Below, one piece after another: positions 9,404 through 18,049 of a stretch of 64,000 nucleotides of DNA. Position 1 is the first letter of the stretch, and the number at the start of each line of letters is the position of its first letter. The notes beneath the pieces were generated by a model. The model was not told the DNA's origin and searched no databases. It saw only the letters and a program-made list of their open reading frames with translations. This stretch comes from Mycobacterium sp. D16Q14 (GTDB taxonomy: Bacteria; Actinomycetota; Actinomycetes; Mycobacteriales; Mycobacteriaceae), in contig MAEX01000019.1 in assembly GCA_002013415.1 (NCBI GenBank), positions 1 to 64,000 of the forward strand, given 5' to 3'. The position numbers were made by a program, and so were the translations under genes.

Positions 9404-9775
9404 GTGGCCACCTGGGAGGACGTAACGGGCGTCGCATCGGGGCTCCCCGAGGCGCTCGAGACCGCCCCACGCGTGTGGAAGGTGCGCAAAAAACTGTTCG
9501 TCTGGGAACGGCCGTTGCGGAAGAGTGATCTGGCAGCACTGGGAGATTCGGCCACCGACGGCGACATACTGGGCGCCCGCGTCGGCGATGAGGGCGTCAA
9601 ACACGCGTTGATCGCCGAGGAACCGAAGGTCTACTTCACCACGCCACATTTCGACGGTTACCCGATCGTGCTCGCCCGGTTGGAGGCCATTTCGCCGCCG
9701 GACCTCACCGAACTGATCACCGAAGCCTGGCTGTGCCGGGCGCCGAAGACGCTGGCACGCAGGTTCCTCGACTAA
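9404..9775 (+). CDS. MmcQ/YjbR-like DNA-binding-fold protein
   Basis: About 123 residues from the GTG at 9404; an in-frame ATG at 9374 would add ten residues, and neither has a strong ribosome binding site. The start WEDVTGVASGLPEALE, then a KKLFVWERPLRK strand, VKHALIAEEPKVYFTTPHFDGYP and a terminal helical part with APKTLARRFL are those of the YjbR/MmcQ family (CyaY-like fold). No biochemical role is established for the family. It is divergent from the transglutaminase operon and its 3' end overlaps the convergent nitroreductase-like gene by 4 bp. Confidence 0.75.
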   Translation: MATWEDVTGVASGLPEALETAPRVWKVRKKLFVWERPLRKSDLAALGDSATDGDILGARVGDEGVKHALIAEEPKVYFTTPHFDGYPIVLARLEAISPPDLTELITEAWLCRAPKTLARRFLD

Positions 9776-10218
9776 CGGCGACGCAGCTCGAAGATCGGGA
9801 TCGCACGGTCGGTCTTCTCCTGGTAGTCAGCGAACACGGGAACTTGCTCGACAACCTTCGGATACAGCGCGTCGCGCTCGCCAAGCGAAAGCTCGTGGGC
9901 GATCACGTCATAACCGTCGGTTCCGATGTCGATATGCGCATGTGGATGTGCGCGCAGGTTGTGCACCCAGGCAGGGTTCTTATCGGCACCGCCGAATGAG
10001 CCGACGATGTAGATCTTCTCGTCGATATCGAAGTAGGCCAGCGGATTCAGACGCCGCTGTCCACTCTTGGCGCCGGTGTTGGTCAGGAGCAGGATCGGTA
10101 CACCGGCGAACTGTCCGCCGACCTCTCCGCCGTTGGCACGGAACTCCTGAGTGATGCCGTCATTGAATTCGTTGATCACTGCGGCGGGCTGTTGATTGAA
10201 AGGTGTGTCATCGGTCAC
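9772..10218 (-). CDS. Deazaflavin (F420)-dependent nitroreductase-family protein
   Basis: 148 residues of the Ddn-like split beta-barrel family that is expanded in mycobacteria. Supporting blocks are the substrate strand VPILLLTNTGAKSGQRRLNPL, the YIVGSFGGADKNPAWVHNLRAHP segment typical of F420 binding, and the C-terminal PVFADYQEKTDRAIPIFEL. The family reduces quinones, nitro compounds or other electrophiles with reduced F420; the substrate here cannot be told. It is convergent with the YjbR-like gene and divergent from the permease at 10276. Confidence 0.88.
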   Translation of the reverse strand: MTDDTPFNQQPAAVINEFNDGITQEFRANGGEVGGQFAGVPILLLTNTGAKSGQRRLNPLAYFDIDEKIYIVGSFGGADKNPAWVHNLRAHPHAHIDIGTDGYDVIAHELSLGERDALYPKVVEQVPVFADYQEKTDRAIPIFELRRR

Positions 10219-10275
10219 CTCACCAGAGTGCCACTGCTGCGCCGCGTTCTCAGGTTGCGCTGACAGGATGGCTGG

Positions 10276-11265
10276 ATGACGGTCGCCGCCTCTTCGTCCC
10301 GACGTTGGTTCGGTTCGACCGAGATCCTGGTGGTGGCGCTCATCGCGATGGCCCTGGCCGCGAGCTGGTTACGCGGGATTGTCGATGGCAACGAGAAGCT
10401 GGCGACTGCCGGGACCGTGTTCTGTGGGGTGTTCGTCCAGGCTGTCCCGTTCCTTGCGCTCGGGGTGATCGTGAGTGGGCTTGTCGCGACGTTCGTCACC
10501 CCAGAACGGCTGGCGCGGTGGCTACCGAACCGGTCCGTGGCCGCGGTGGCCGTGGCGGGTGTGAGCGGTGCGGCACTGCCCGGCTGTGAATGCGGTTCGG
10601 TGCCGGTGGCGCGCCGACTGTACGGACCAGGATCCGTCGGTGCTGCCGCACTCACCTTCATGTTGTCGGCGCCGGCGATCAACCCGGTGGTACTGGTCGC
10701 TACTGCGGTCGCCTTCCCGGGCCAGCCAAAGATGGTGCTGGCGCGGGCGGTGGCCTCCCTGCTGACCGCCATGGTGATGGGCATGGCGTGGTCACGGTGG
10801 GGACGGGATGGCTGGGTAACCCGCAAGCTGCCCGCCGCGCACGCCGGATCCTCTTCCCGCTGGACGACATTCACTGAGGCGGCACGGCACGACTTTCTGC
10901 AGGCGGCCTCGTACCTGGCGATCGGCGCGGTCGCCGCGGCGGCCTTGCACGTGCTGGTTCCGGCCTGGGTATTCGAGCATCTGGCGGGCAATCTCCTGGT
11001 TGGGGTGGTGACCATGGCACTGCTGGCTGTGGTGCTCGCGCTGTGCTCGGAAGCCGACGCTTTCGTCGCCGCGAGCATCACGATGATGCCGCTGATTCCG
11101 CGGCTGGTGTTCCTCGTGGTGGGTCCGGCCGTCGACGTGAAGCTCATCGCGATGCAGTCGGGCATGTTCGGACGGCCCTTCGCGGCCCGATTCGCGCCGC
11201 TCACATTCGTCGTCGCCACCGTCGTCGCGACGGGTGTCGGACTGGCGGTGCTGGGGACCTCATGA
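10276..11265 (+). CDS. Permease of the UPF0718/DUF318 family
   Basis: 329-residue integral membrane protein with about eight hydrophobic segments. The family marker is the cysteine-containing loop GAALPGCECGSVPVARRL (about residues 96-113) followed by LTFMLSAPAINPVVL, and a second half with the acidic CSEADAFVAAS segment in a membrane helix. Relatives include Bacillus YcgR and some arsenic-linked ArsP permeases. The start ATG follows a short leader. The stop overlaps the ATG of the next gene (ATGA), so the two are coupled and probably form one complex. The transported species is unknown; the Cys/acidic loops and the His-rich partner hint at metal. Confidence 0.87.
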   Translation: MTVAASSSRRWFGSTEILVVALIAMALAASWLRGIVDGNEKLATAGTVFCGVFVQAVPFLALGVIVSGLVATFVTPERLARWLPNRSVAAVAVAGVSGAALPGCECGSVPVARRLYGPGSVGAAALTFMLSAPAINPVVLVATAVAFPGQPKMVLARAVASLLTAMVMGMAWSRWGRDGWVTRKLPAAHAGSSSRWTTFTEAARHDFLQAASYLAIGAVAAAALHVLVPAWVFEHLAGNLLVGVVTMALLAVVLALCSEADAFVAASITMMPLIPRLVFLVVGPAVDVKLIAMQSGMFGRPFAARFAPLTFVVATVVATGVGLAVLGTS

Positions 11266-11984
11266 GGCGCGACACGGAGAACACGCTGCTGATCCTGCTG
11301 GGGGTCAGCGTCGCCATGATCGCGGTGACCGGAACCTTCACGCGCTACGTCAAGCCCGGACTGCTGCCGTGGCTCGCCGGTTCGGCGGTCATCGTGATCG
11401 GGCTCGGTCTGGCCGCGATCATCCGCGATGTGCGCCGCGGCCACACCGACCATGACGATGAGCACGACGGCCACGGAGGTCACACCCACAAGCACGGCGC
11501 CACATGGTTTTTGGTGCTGCCGATCGTTCTGCTGATCTTCATCGTGCCCCCTGCCCTCAGCGCGCGTTCCATCGCGCCGGCCAACATCGGCGCATCGGCC
11601 AACACGCCCCGGCGGGCCTTTCCCCCACTGCCACCCGGTGACGCGCCATCGGTGCCACTGCCGGAGGTCCTGATGCGCATTGCCGCCGGTTCCTCGGACA
11701 CGCTGAGCGGACGCACCATCACCGTGACCGGGTTCACGTTCAAAGAGGGCGAGCACACTGACCTGGCCAAGATCGTCATCGTGTGTTGTGCCGCGGATGC
11801 CCAGCTGGCGCGGCTGCATATGACGGGTCCGGCGGCCGCGGCGGCATCGGCCCTTCCGGAGAACACCTGGATCTCGGCGACCGGCATTGTGCCGGGCGGT
11901 CAGAGCTACCGCGGCCCGTCGTCCATTCCCGTCATCGAGGTCACCGGCATCACCCGCACCGATCCACCGAAGAGCACCTACTGA
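11262..11984 (+). CDS. TIGR03943/UPF0703-family permease partner with His-rich loop
   Basis: 240 residues. Two N-terminal membrane helices (about 8-27 and 34-53), then a cytosolic or periplasmic loop at about 61-78 loaded with His and Asp (HTDHDDEHDGHGGHTHKH), a third helix, and a soluble C-terminal domain (VTGFTFKEGEH, IVIVCCAADAQ) as in Bacillus YcgQ. The His/Asp cluster is a plausible zinc or other divalent-metal binding site. It is translationally coupled to the permease before it. No Zur or other metal-regulator box was recognised upstream of the pair. Confidence 0.85.
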   Translation: MRRDTENTLLILLGVSVAMIAVTGTFTRYVKPGLLPWLAGSAVIVIGLGLAAIIRDVRRGHTDHDDEHDGHGGHTHKHGATWFLVLPIVLLIFIVPPALSARSIAPANIGASANTPRRAFPPLPPGDAPSVPLPEVLMRIAAGSSDTLSGRTITVTGFTFKEGEHTDLAKIVIVCCAADAQLARLHMTGPAAAAASALPENTWISATGIVPGGQSYRGPSSIPVIEVTGITRTDPPKSTY

Positions 11985-11995
11985 GTGGAGGCACG

Positions 11996-12673
11996 TTGCG
12001 GTACAAGGCATACCTGTTCGATGTGCAGGGCACGCTGCTGGATTTCTTCGAGCCTGTGTCGGGCGCGGTGGCCGCGCACGCTCCGAGCATCGATGCCGCC
12101 GATTTCACTCGTGCCTGGCGCGCGGACTATTTCGACCGCGTCGCGAACCTGGCCCAGTCCGTGGATGACTGGACTCGGGTGCAGGATCTGTACGCGCACG
12201 GCTTCGCGGATATCTGCGAGACGTTCGGGCTGCCGCGCCCGGACGCTGCGACCGCTGAGCTCGTCGCGTCCAGCTGGCAGCGCCTGTTTCCCTGGCCGGA
12301 CGTACCCGCCGGCCTGGCGGGGCTGCGTTCACAGGCCGTCGTCGCCACCCTGTCCAACACCGATATGGCCACCATGGTGAATCTGTTCAAACGCCTGGGC
12401 ATTTCGTGGGACGCGGTCCTCACCGCAGAGGTGTTCGGCAGCTTCAAACCAGACCCGGTGGTGTACCGGCGTGCGCTTCGCTATCTCGGCATCACACCCG
12501 GTGACGCGGCGATGGTGGCCGCACACCCGTATGACCTGCGCGCCGCACGAGAAATCGGCATGGGCACCGTCTTCGTCTCACGCCCCTACGAATACGGTGA
12601 TCCCGCACTGGCTCATGGCGACCCCGACGAGGAGTTCGATCAGCGGGTCACCGCTATCGGCGACATCGCCTAG
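11996..12673 (+). CDS. HAD-superfamily hydrolase (haloacid dehalogenase-like)
   Basis: 225 residues from a TTG at 11996 with GGAGG immediately upstream (11987-11991). HAD motif I is YKAYLFDVQGTLLDFF with the nucleophile Asp; motif II is VVATLSNTD; motif III/IV region is GSFKPDPVVYRRALRYLGI followed by MVAAHPYDLRAAREIGM. This resembles type II haloacid dehalogenases or related phosphatases, but the usual DxYGTL motif reads DVQGTL and substrate residues cannot be assigned. It starts 11 bp after the His-rich permease partner and may be co-transcribed with it. Its end overlaps the convergent DUF389 gene by 4 bp. Confidence 0.85.
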   Translation: MRYKAYLFDVQGTLLDFFEPVSGAVAAHAPSIDAADFTRAWRADYFDRVANLAQSVDDWTRVQDLYAHGFADICETFGLPRPDAATAELVASSWQRLFPWPDVPAGLAGLRSQAVVATLSNTDMATMVNLFKRLGISWDAVLTAEVFGSFKPDPVVYRRALRYLGITPGDAAMVAAHPYDLRAAREIGMGTVFVSRPYEYGDPALAHGDPDEEFDQRVTAIGDIA

Positions 12674-13578
12674 CGCAGCCCGCGCGGCCGCACCAGCAGC
12701 ACCAACACCCCGGCCAGAACGATGCCGAAAAGGTTGACCGCCAGCTGCAGCGCGGACAGTCCAGCGATTTCCCATTCCCCCACTGTCGCCGCGACCACCG
12801 CGAATCCCGCGGCCGGCACAGTGGTCACCGAGATGAAAACACCTACCAGCGCTGCCGATTTCGCCGACATCAACGACAGCATGCCGGCCGCGCCCGCCAA
12901 CAACGCGACCACCAGAGAGAACGGCCCCACCTGAAAGATGAAGTCGACCTGCTGCAGCTCACGCACGCTCTTCAAGGTGACCCAGTCGGCGCCCTCGGCG
13001 GCCAGCGCCCCGATAGCAGTCACCGCCATCGCCACCGGAAATCCCACCACCAATGCCAACAGCGACCGGCGCGCCAGTGACCATTTCCGCCGCACAATCG
13101 AAACCGCCAGGGCGGCAAGCGGACCGAACTCGGGTCCCACCACCATGGCACCGACGATGGTGACCGGTGAATCGGTGACCACGCCAACCGCCGCAATCAG
13201 GCAGGCCAAGCACAGGAAGGCCAGGAACGTCAGGTTGAGGGCAGATTCTTCGCGGGTACGCCCGATCAGTTCATCCCAGATGACGGCATCGGCGGGGTCA
13301 CCTTCGGCGTCGTCCTCGGCCTCATAGGCGGTCTGCGAGATCACCGTATCAAGCACTTCCGCGGTGATCGATCCGCGCTTGTCGATATCGATCGCCTTGA
13401 GTCCGTCCAGCACAACGTTGGCCGTCTCGCGAGCCACGTCGGCGGTGATCACATCACCCTCCGGGCTGATCGCTACCCCGGGCACACGCACGATATGTGC
13501 GACTCCCGTTGTGGTGGACAGGAACTCCACCACCTGATCGGAAAGATCGGCAGGTGCGATGACCCGGACGTGCAGCAC
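12670..13578 (-). CDS. DUF389 (TIGR00341-like) membrane protein
   Basis: 302 residues with a GTG start only 5 bp after the aspS stop, so probably read through from aspS. A soluble alpha/beta N-terminal domain (about 1-110, MLHVRVIAPADLSDQVVEFL) precedes six or so membrane helices with the family block SPVTIVGAMVVGPEFGPLAALAV. Function of DUF389 proteins is not established. The 3' end overlaps the convergent HAD gene. Confidence 0.85.
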   Translation of the reverse strand: MLHVRVIAPADLSDQVVEFLSTTTGVAHIVRVPGVAISPEGDVITADVARETANVVLDGLKAIDIDKRGSITAEVLDTVISQTAYEAEDDAEGDPADAVIWDELIGRTREESALNLTFLAFLCLACLIAAVGVVTDSPVTIVGAMVVGPEFGPLAALAVSIVRRKWSLARRSLLALVVGFPVAMAVTAIGALAAEGADWVTLKSVRELQQVDFIFQVGPFSLVVALLAGAAGMLSLMSAKSAALVGVFISVTTVPAAGFAVVAATVGEWEIAGLSALQLAVNLFGIVLAGVLVLLVRPRGLR

Positions 13579-13583
13579 GTGCG

Positions 13584-15374
13584 CTACGCGTCCGGCTTAC
13601 CCGGCTTATCGGCCTTATCGGGTTTTGCGTCGATTCCGGATTCCTTGCGCTGCGCCGCGGTGATCGGTGCCGGGGCATCCGTAAGCGGATCCACACCGCC
13701 ACCGGACTTCGGGAAGGCGATGACTTCGCGGATGGACGGGGTACCCGCGAGCAATGCGGTCACCCGATCCCAGCCGAAGGCGATACCCCCATGCGGCGGT
13801 GCGCCGAACGCGAAGGCTTCCAGCAGGAATCCAAACTTGTCCTGGGCCTCTTCATTACTGATGCCCATGACCTTGAACACACGTTCCTGGACATCGCGGC
13901 GATGGATACGGATTGACCCGCCACCGATCTCGTGCCCGTTACACACGATGTCGTACGCGTAGGCGAGTGCCGATCCCGGGTCGTTGTCGAAGGTGTTCTC
14001 CGACTCCGGCTTCGGTGAGGTGAAGGCGTGATGCACCGCGGTCCAGGCGCCGGAGCCGACCGCCACGTCACCGGCGGCGGTGGCGTCGTCGGCGGGCTCG
14101 AACATCGGCGCGTCCACCACCCAGGCGAATGCCCAGGCGTCGGGGGCGATCAAGTCGAGGCGCTGGGCGATCTCGCCGCGCACCGAACCCAGCAGCGCCC
14201 GAGAGGATTTCACAGCACCGGCGGAGAAGAAGATGCAGTCACCCGGGCTGGCGCCGACATGCGCTGCCAGCCCATCGCGTTCGGCGTCGGTGAGGTTCTT
14301 GGCGACGGGGCCGCCCAGGGTGCCATCCTCCCCCACCAGCACGTAGGCCAGGCCCTTGTGTCCGCGCTGTTTGGCGAACTCCTGCCAGCCGTCCAGGGTC
14401 CGGCGCGGCTGATCGGCGCCGCCAGGCATCACCACAGCACCCACATAGGGCGCCTGGAACACCCGGAAGCTGGTCTCCGAGAAGTACTCCGTGCATTCCA
14501 CCAGCTCGAGGCCGAACCGCAGGTCCGGCTTGTCACTGCCGTAGCGGCGCATCGCCTCGGCGTAGGTGATCCGCGCGATGGGTGTGGGCACGTGATATCC
14601 GATCAGGTCCCACAGCGCGACGAGAAGCTCCTCGGCGAGCGCGATGACATCGTCCTGGTCCACGAAGCTCATCTCGATATCGAGCTGGGTGAACTCGGGC
14701 TGCCGGTCGGCGCGGAAATCCTCGTCGCGGTAGCAACGTGCGATCTGGTAGTACCGCTCCATGCCCGCGACCATGAGCAGCTGCTTGAACAGCTGCGGGC
14801 TCTGCGGCAGCGCGTAAAAGCTGCCCGGCTGCAGACGGGCCGGCACCAGGAAGTCGCGCGCGCCCTCCGGAGTCGAGCGCGTCAGCGTCGGAGTCTCTAC
14901 CTCAACGAAATCATGGCGGGCCAGCACGCTGCGCGCCGCGGCGCTTACCTTAGAGCGCAACCTGATTGCGTTGCCCGGACCCTCGCGACGCAGATCCAGG
15001 TACCGGTACTTCAGGCGCGCTTCTTCACCCGCGGTCTCATCCAGCTGGAAGGGCAGCGGCGCGCTCTCGTTGAGCACGATGAGCTCGGCAGCATTCACCT
15101 CGATGTGGCCGGTCGGGATCTCGGCGTTGGCGTTGCCCTCGGGCCGGACCTCGACCACACCGGTGACCTTGACGCAGAATTCGGCACGCAACCGATGGGC
15201 CTGTTCGAGCACCGCGTCATCGCGGAACACCACCTGGGACACGCCGGAGGCATCACGCAGGTCAATAAAGATGACGCCGCCGTGATCGCGCCGTCGAGCC
15301 ACCCAGCCGGCAAGCGTCACGCGCTGTCCGGCGTCCGACTCCCGCAACGTACCCGCGTCGTGAGTGCGCAGCAC
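13584..15374 (-). CDS. aspS: Aspartyl-tRNA(Asn/Asp) synthetase
   Basis: 596 residues from GTG at 15374 with GAAGGGAT upstream; the length equals the M. tuberculosis enzyme. The N-terminal OB-fold anticodon-binding domain is VTLAGWVARRRDHGGVIFIDL. Class II motifs follow: motif 2 around CYRDEDFRADRQPEFTQLD and motif 3 GIAFGWDRV near the C-terminus, with the bacterial GAD insertion in between. It charges tRNA with aspartate; mycobacterial AspS is usually non-discriminating and cooperates with GatCAB. A 103-bp gap upstream holds its promoter. The C-terminus ends in a lysine/aspartate/proline-rich tail. Confidence 0.97.
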   Translation of the reverse strand: MLRTHDAGTLRESDAGQRVTLAGWVARRRDHGGVIFIDLRDASGVSQVVFRDDAVLEQAHRLRAEFCVKVTGVVEVRPEGNANAEIPTGHIEVNAAELIVLNESAPLPFQLDETAGEEARLKYRYLDLRREGPGNAIRLRSKVSAAARSVLARHDFVEVETPTLTRSTPEGARDFLVPARLQPGSFYALPQSPQLFKQLLMVAGMERYYQIARCYRDEDFRADRQPEFTQLDIEMSFVDQDDVIALAEELLVALWDLIGYHVPTPIARITYAEAMRRYGSDKPDLRFGLELVECTEYFSETSFRVFQAPYVGAVVMPGGADQPRRTLDGWQEFAKQRGHKGLAYVLVGEDGTLGGPVAKNLTDAERDGLAAHVGASPGDCIFFSAGAVKSSRALLGSVRGEIAQRLDLIAPDAWAFAWVVDAPMFEPADDATAAGDVAVGSGAWTAVHHAFTSPKPESENTFDNDPGSALAYAYDIVCNGHEIGGGSIRIHRRDVQERVFKVMGISNEEAQDKFGFLLEAFAFGAPPHGGIAFGWDRVTALLAGTPSIREVIAFPKSGGGVDPLTDAPAPITAAQRKESGIDAKPDKADKPGKPDA

Positions 15375-15477
15375 AAAAGATCCCTTCGACAGTGCTTGTT
15401 TTACAAAAAGGCCAGTGTTTAGACGTTTGAGCCTAGCGGCCCGCGTTCCTTGCCCTGCCGGGGCGCCGCGTCGAGAC

Positions 15478-16959
15478 TCAGTGCACCTGGGCCCAGGCGG
15501 TACGGCGCGCCGAGTCCGGGTCCTCGATGGTGACGTCGGAGCGAGACCGGATGATCCGCGTACGCCGACCGTCTGCCCCATAGGTCGGCCAGTCGTTCGG
15601 CCCGTCTCCCGTGGCGAAGTCCAGCCAGGCCCGCTGCATGCGGCGCCCCACCGAGGGCATCATCCGCGCCCCGAGCGGGCTCAGCAGCATCCCCACAAAT
15701 GATCCATAACTGTGCTGGACATGCACGATCTCACTGCCGTGAGTGGCGCCCAGACCGAGGAGCTTGAGCCCCCACGCAGTGTGGTCGAACCGGTACATGT
15801 ACGTGTCGACGAAGGCACTATAGGCATCGGCGAACGCCCACATGGGTGCGGCGAACATGGCGTCTGAGCCCACCGCCACCAGGGCCGAACGGCTCGGGTA
15901 CCGCGGGTACGCGGCGATGATCGCGTCTTGATACTCCGGCCCGACCCGATTGAAGTAGCCGTTGACGGTCGGCTCAGTGGTGGGCAGCATCGGCGGTTTC
16001 ACACGCGCGAACATCGACGCCTCATGGCTGTTGGACCCGATGATCAGCGGCACCTGGTGCACCTCGCCGCGCCGCGCCGCCTCGATGGGGTGATGCGGCA
16101 GCAGGTCTGTTCCATGCGTCAGGCCATATCCGAGGATCGGCGTATCGGTGGCGCTTTCGATCTGCAGTTTGGCCGCGCCGCGTCGCAGTTCCCGCTGTGG
16201 CAACACCTTGAGCCGGCTGGGATCGGTGACGTCGAGCAGCTCCATGTATCGGTGGGCACGCCGGTCACGCAGCGCCTTGTCGGCGATCAGAGGCAACGCG
16301 GGGCTCTGTGCGATGGCACGCCCGAACAATCCTGCCGCCGCCGGACTCGCCAGCAGTGCCAGCACCGATGTCGCCCCCGCCGACTCGCCGAAAATGGTGA
16401 CGCGGTCGGGGTCGCCGCCGAAGGCCGCGATGTTGTCGCGCACCCATCTCAGCGCCGCGATCTGGTCCCGCAGCGCCAGGTTGTCGTCGAAACCCTCTCC
16501 CAGGGCGCTGAGCTCCAGTCCGCCCAGGGCCCCGATCCGGTAGGTGACGTTGACGACGACGACATTGCCGTTGGCGGCAAGGCGCGCGCCGCTGTACAAC
16601 TCCAGCTGCCCGGCGCCGAAGACAAAAGCCCCGCCCGGGATCCAGACCATGACAGGCAGGTTGGCGTGGATGTCCGGCGACCAGACCGTCACGGTCAGAC
16701 AGTCTTCGCCGCGAATCTTGGGGTCATCGCGGCCGGCGCCCACAAACGATTTACCTTGCGGCGGCAACGGCGCATGTTCGATGGCGTCACGCACCCCGTC
16801 CCAGGGTTCCAGCGGGACAGGCGCCAGGAAGCGAAGCTGGTCAACCGGCTGTCGCGCATAGGGCACTCCGCGCCAGACCGAAACACCGACTTCGGTGGTT
16901 CCACGCAGGTCCCCCAACGGCGTGCGGACGACGGTCGGCAGGGCGACGTCAACGGCCAC
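15478..16959 (-). CDS. Type B carboxylesterase/lipase
   Basis: About 493 residues of alpha/beta-hydrolase carboxylesterase. Landmarks are the N-terminal TPLGDLRGT, FRG-type block VSVWRGVPYARQP, the DCLTVTVWSP block, oxyanion loop VWIPGGAFVFGAG, and the nucleophile elbow GESAGATS. A likely start is GTG 16959: a TACGAT -10-like element about 7 nt upstream would give a leaderless transcript. An ATG at 17028 would add 23 residues and cannot be excluded. It hydrolyses ester bonds; natural substrates are unknown. It is divergent from the YpfJ-like protease. Confidence 0.88.
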   Translation of the reverse strand: MAVDVALPTVVRTPLGDLRGTTEVGVSVWRGVPYARQPVDQLRFLAPVPLEPWDGVRDAIEHAPLPPQGKSFVGAGRDDPKIRGEDCLTVTVWSPDIHANLPVMVWIPGGAFVFGAGQLELYSGARLAANGNVVVVNVTYRIGALGGLELSALGEGFDDNLALRDQIAALRWVRDNIAAFGGDPDRVTIFGESAGATSVLALLASPAAAGLFGRAIAQSPALPLIADKALRDRRAHRYMELLDVTDPSRLKVLPQRELRRGAAKLQIESATDTPILGYGLTHGTDLLPHHPIEAARRGEVHQVPLIIGSNSHEASMFARVKPPMLPTTEPTVNGYFNRVGPEYQDAIIAAYPRYPSRSALVAVGSDAMFAAPMWAFADAYSAFVDTYMYRFDHTAWGLKLLGLGATHGSEIVHVQHSYGSFVGMLLSPLGARMMPSVGRRMQRAWLDFATGDGPNDWPTYGADGRRTRIIRSRSDVTIEDPDSARRTAWAQVH

Positions 16960-17139
16960 GCATCGAATCGTAATGCGGACCAGCACTCCGGAGGCGAAGG
17001 CCCCGCCGGAAAGTCCCGGGCCGGACATGAACTCTTCGCCATGTAGCGATACGCCCGTCCGTGGAGTATGCAAAGGTATCGGCAGCCGACAGCGGCCGAT
17101 AGCTGAGTGGCAGAGACACGACATGGGAGTGACTGACCA

Positions 17140-18027
17140 ATGACCTTCAACGAAGGCATGCAGATCGACACCAGCACCACCTCGGGCGGTGGCATGGGCC
17201 GCGGCCCCAAGATGGCCATCGGCGGTGGTGTCGGCGGGTTGCTGATCGCGGTGGTGGTCATGCTGCTCGGCGGCGACCCCAGCCAGGTCCTGCAGCAACA
17301 GGGCCAGCAGCAGGCGGGTCCCGCGCAGGAACAGACGCAGGACTTCAATCATTGCAAAACCGGTGCCGACGCGAACAAGTCATTGGACTGCCGCATCATC
17401 GCCACCGGGAACTCGGTGGACGCCGTCTGGACGCAGATCCTCGGGCCGAAGTACCCGCGGCCGGGTGTCAAACTGTTCAGCGGCCAGGTGAACACCGGAT
17501 GCGGTGCCGCCTCCACGGAGGTCGGCCCCTTCTACTGCCCCGCCGACCGGACTGCGTACTTCGATACCAGCTTCTTCCAGGTGCTGGTCGACCAGTTCGG
17601 ATCCAGCGGTGGCCCCTTGGCGCAGGAGTACGTGGTGGCCCATGAGTTCGGCCATCACGTACAGAACCTGTTCGGCGTGCTGGGCAAGAATCATCGCTGC
17701 GCCGAAGGCCAGGCGGGCGGCGGCGTGTGCACCGAATTGCAGGCCGACTGCTACGCGGGAGTCTGGGCGAAGCACGCATCGACCACGGTCCAGGAAGGCA
17801 CCGGCGTCCCGTTTCTGAAACCGTTGACAGAACAGGACATTCGGGACGCATTGTCGGCCGCTTCCTCGGTGGGCGATGACCGGATCCAGAAGCGAGCCAC
17901 CGGGCGCGTCAACCCCGAGGCGTGGTCGCATGGCTCGTCCGAGCAGCGCCAGCGGTGGTTCACCCAGGGATACAACACCGGTGACTTCCGCACCTGCGAC
18001 ACCTTCAACGCCGACAGCCTGAACTAG
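17140..18027 (+). CDS. YpfJ-family neutral zinc metallopeptidase (Rv2575-like)
   Basis: 295 residues. A Gly-rich cytosolic start is followed by a membrane helix (about 27-44), a Gln-rich linker (about 52-68), and the secreted peptidase domain. The zinc motif is H168-E169-F-G-H172 (VVAHEFGHHVQN), with the downstream QADCYAGVW block that supplies the third ligand. Several paired cysteines (72, 84, 121, 133) suggest disulphides outside the membrane. The orientation predicts a membrane-anchored, extracytoplasmic protease of unknown substrate. It is convergent with the radical SAM gene. Confidence 0.9.
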   Translation: MTFNEGMQIDTSTTSGGGMGRGPKMAIGGGVGGLLIAVVVMLLGGDPSQVLQQQGQQQAGPAQEQTQDFNHCKTGADANKSLDCRIIATGNSVDAVWTQILGPKYPRPGVKLFSGQVNTGCGAASTEVGPFYCPADRTAYFDTSFFQVLVDQFGSSGGPLAQEYVVAHEFGHHVQNLFGVLGKNHRCAEGQAGGGVCTELQADCYAGVWAKHASTTVQEGTGVPFLKPLTEQDIRDALSAASSVGDDRIQKRATGRVNPEAWSHGSSEQRQRWFTQGYNTGDFRTCDTFNADSLN

Positions 18028-18049
18028 GTCCAGGCAGCGCGGGCGGCCA

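Noticed and set aside
10215..12011. 598-codon minus frame over the permease genes
   Set aside because: Low-complexity Thr/Ala/Arg product, antisense to two genes with intact membrane helices and tight ATGA coupling.
14028..15422. 464-codon open frame opposite aspS
   Set aside because: Antisense shadow of a well-supported synthetase gene, with no recognised domain.
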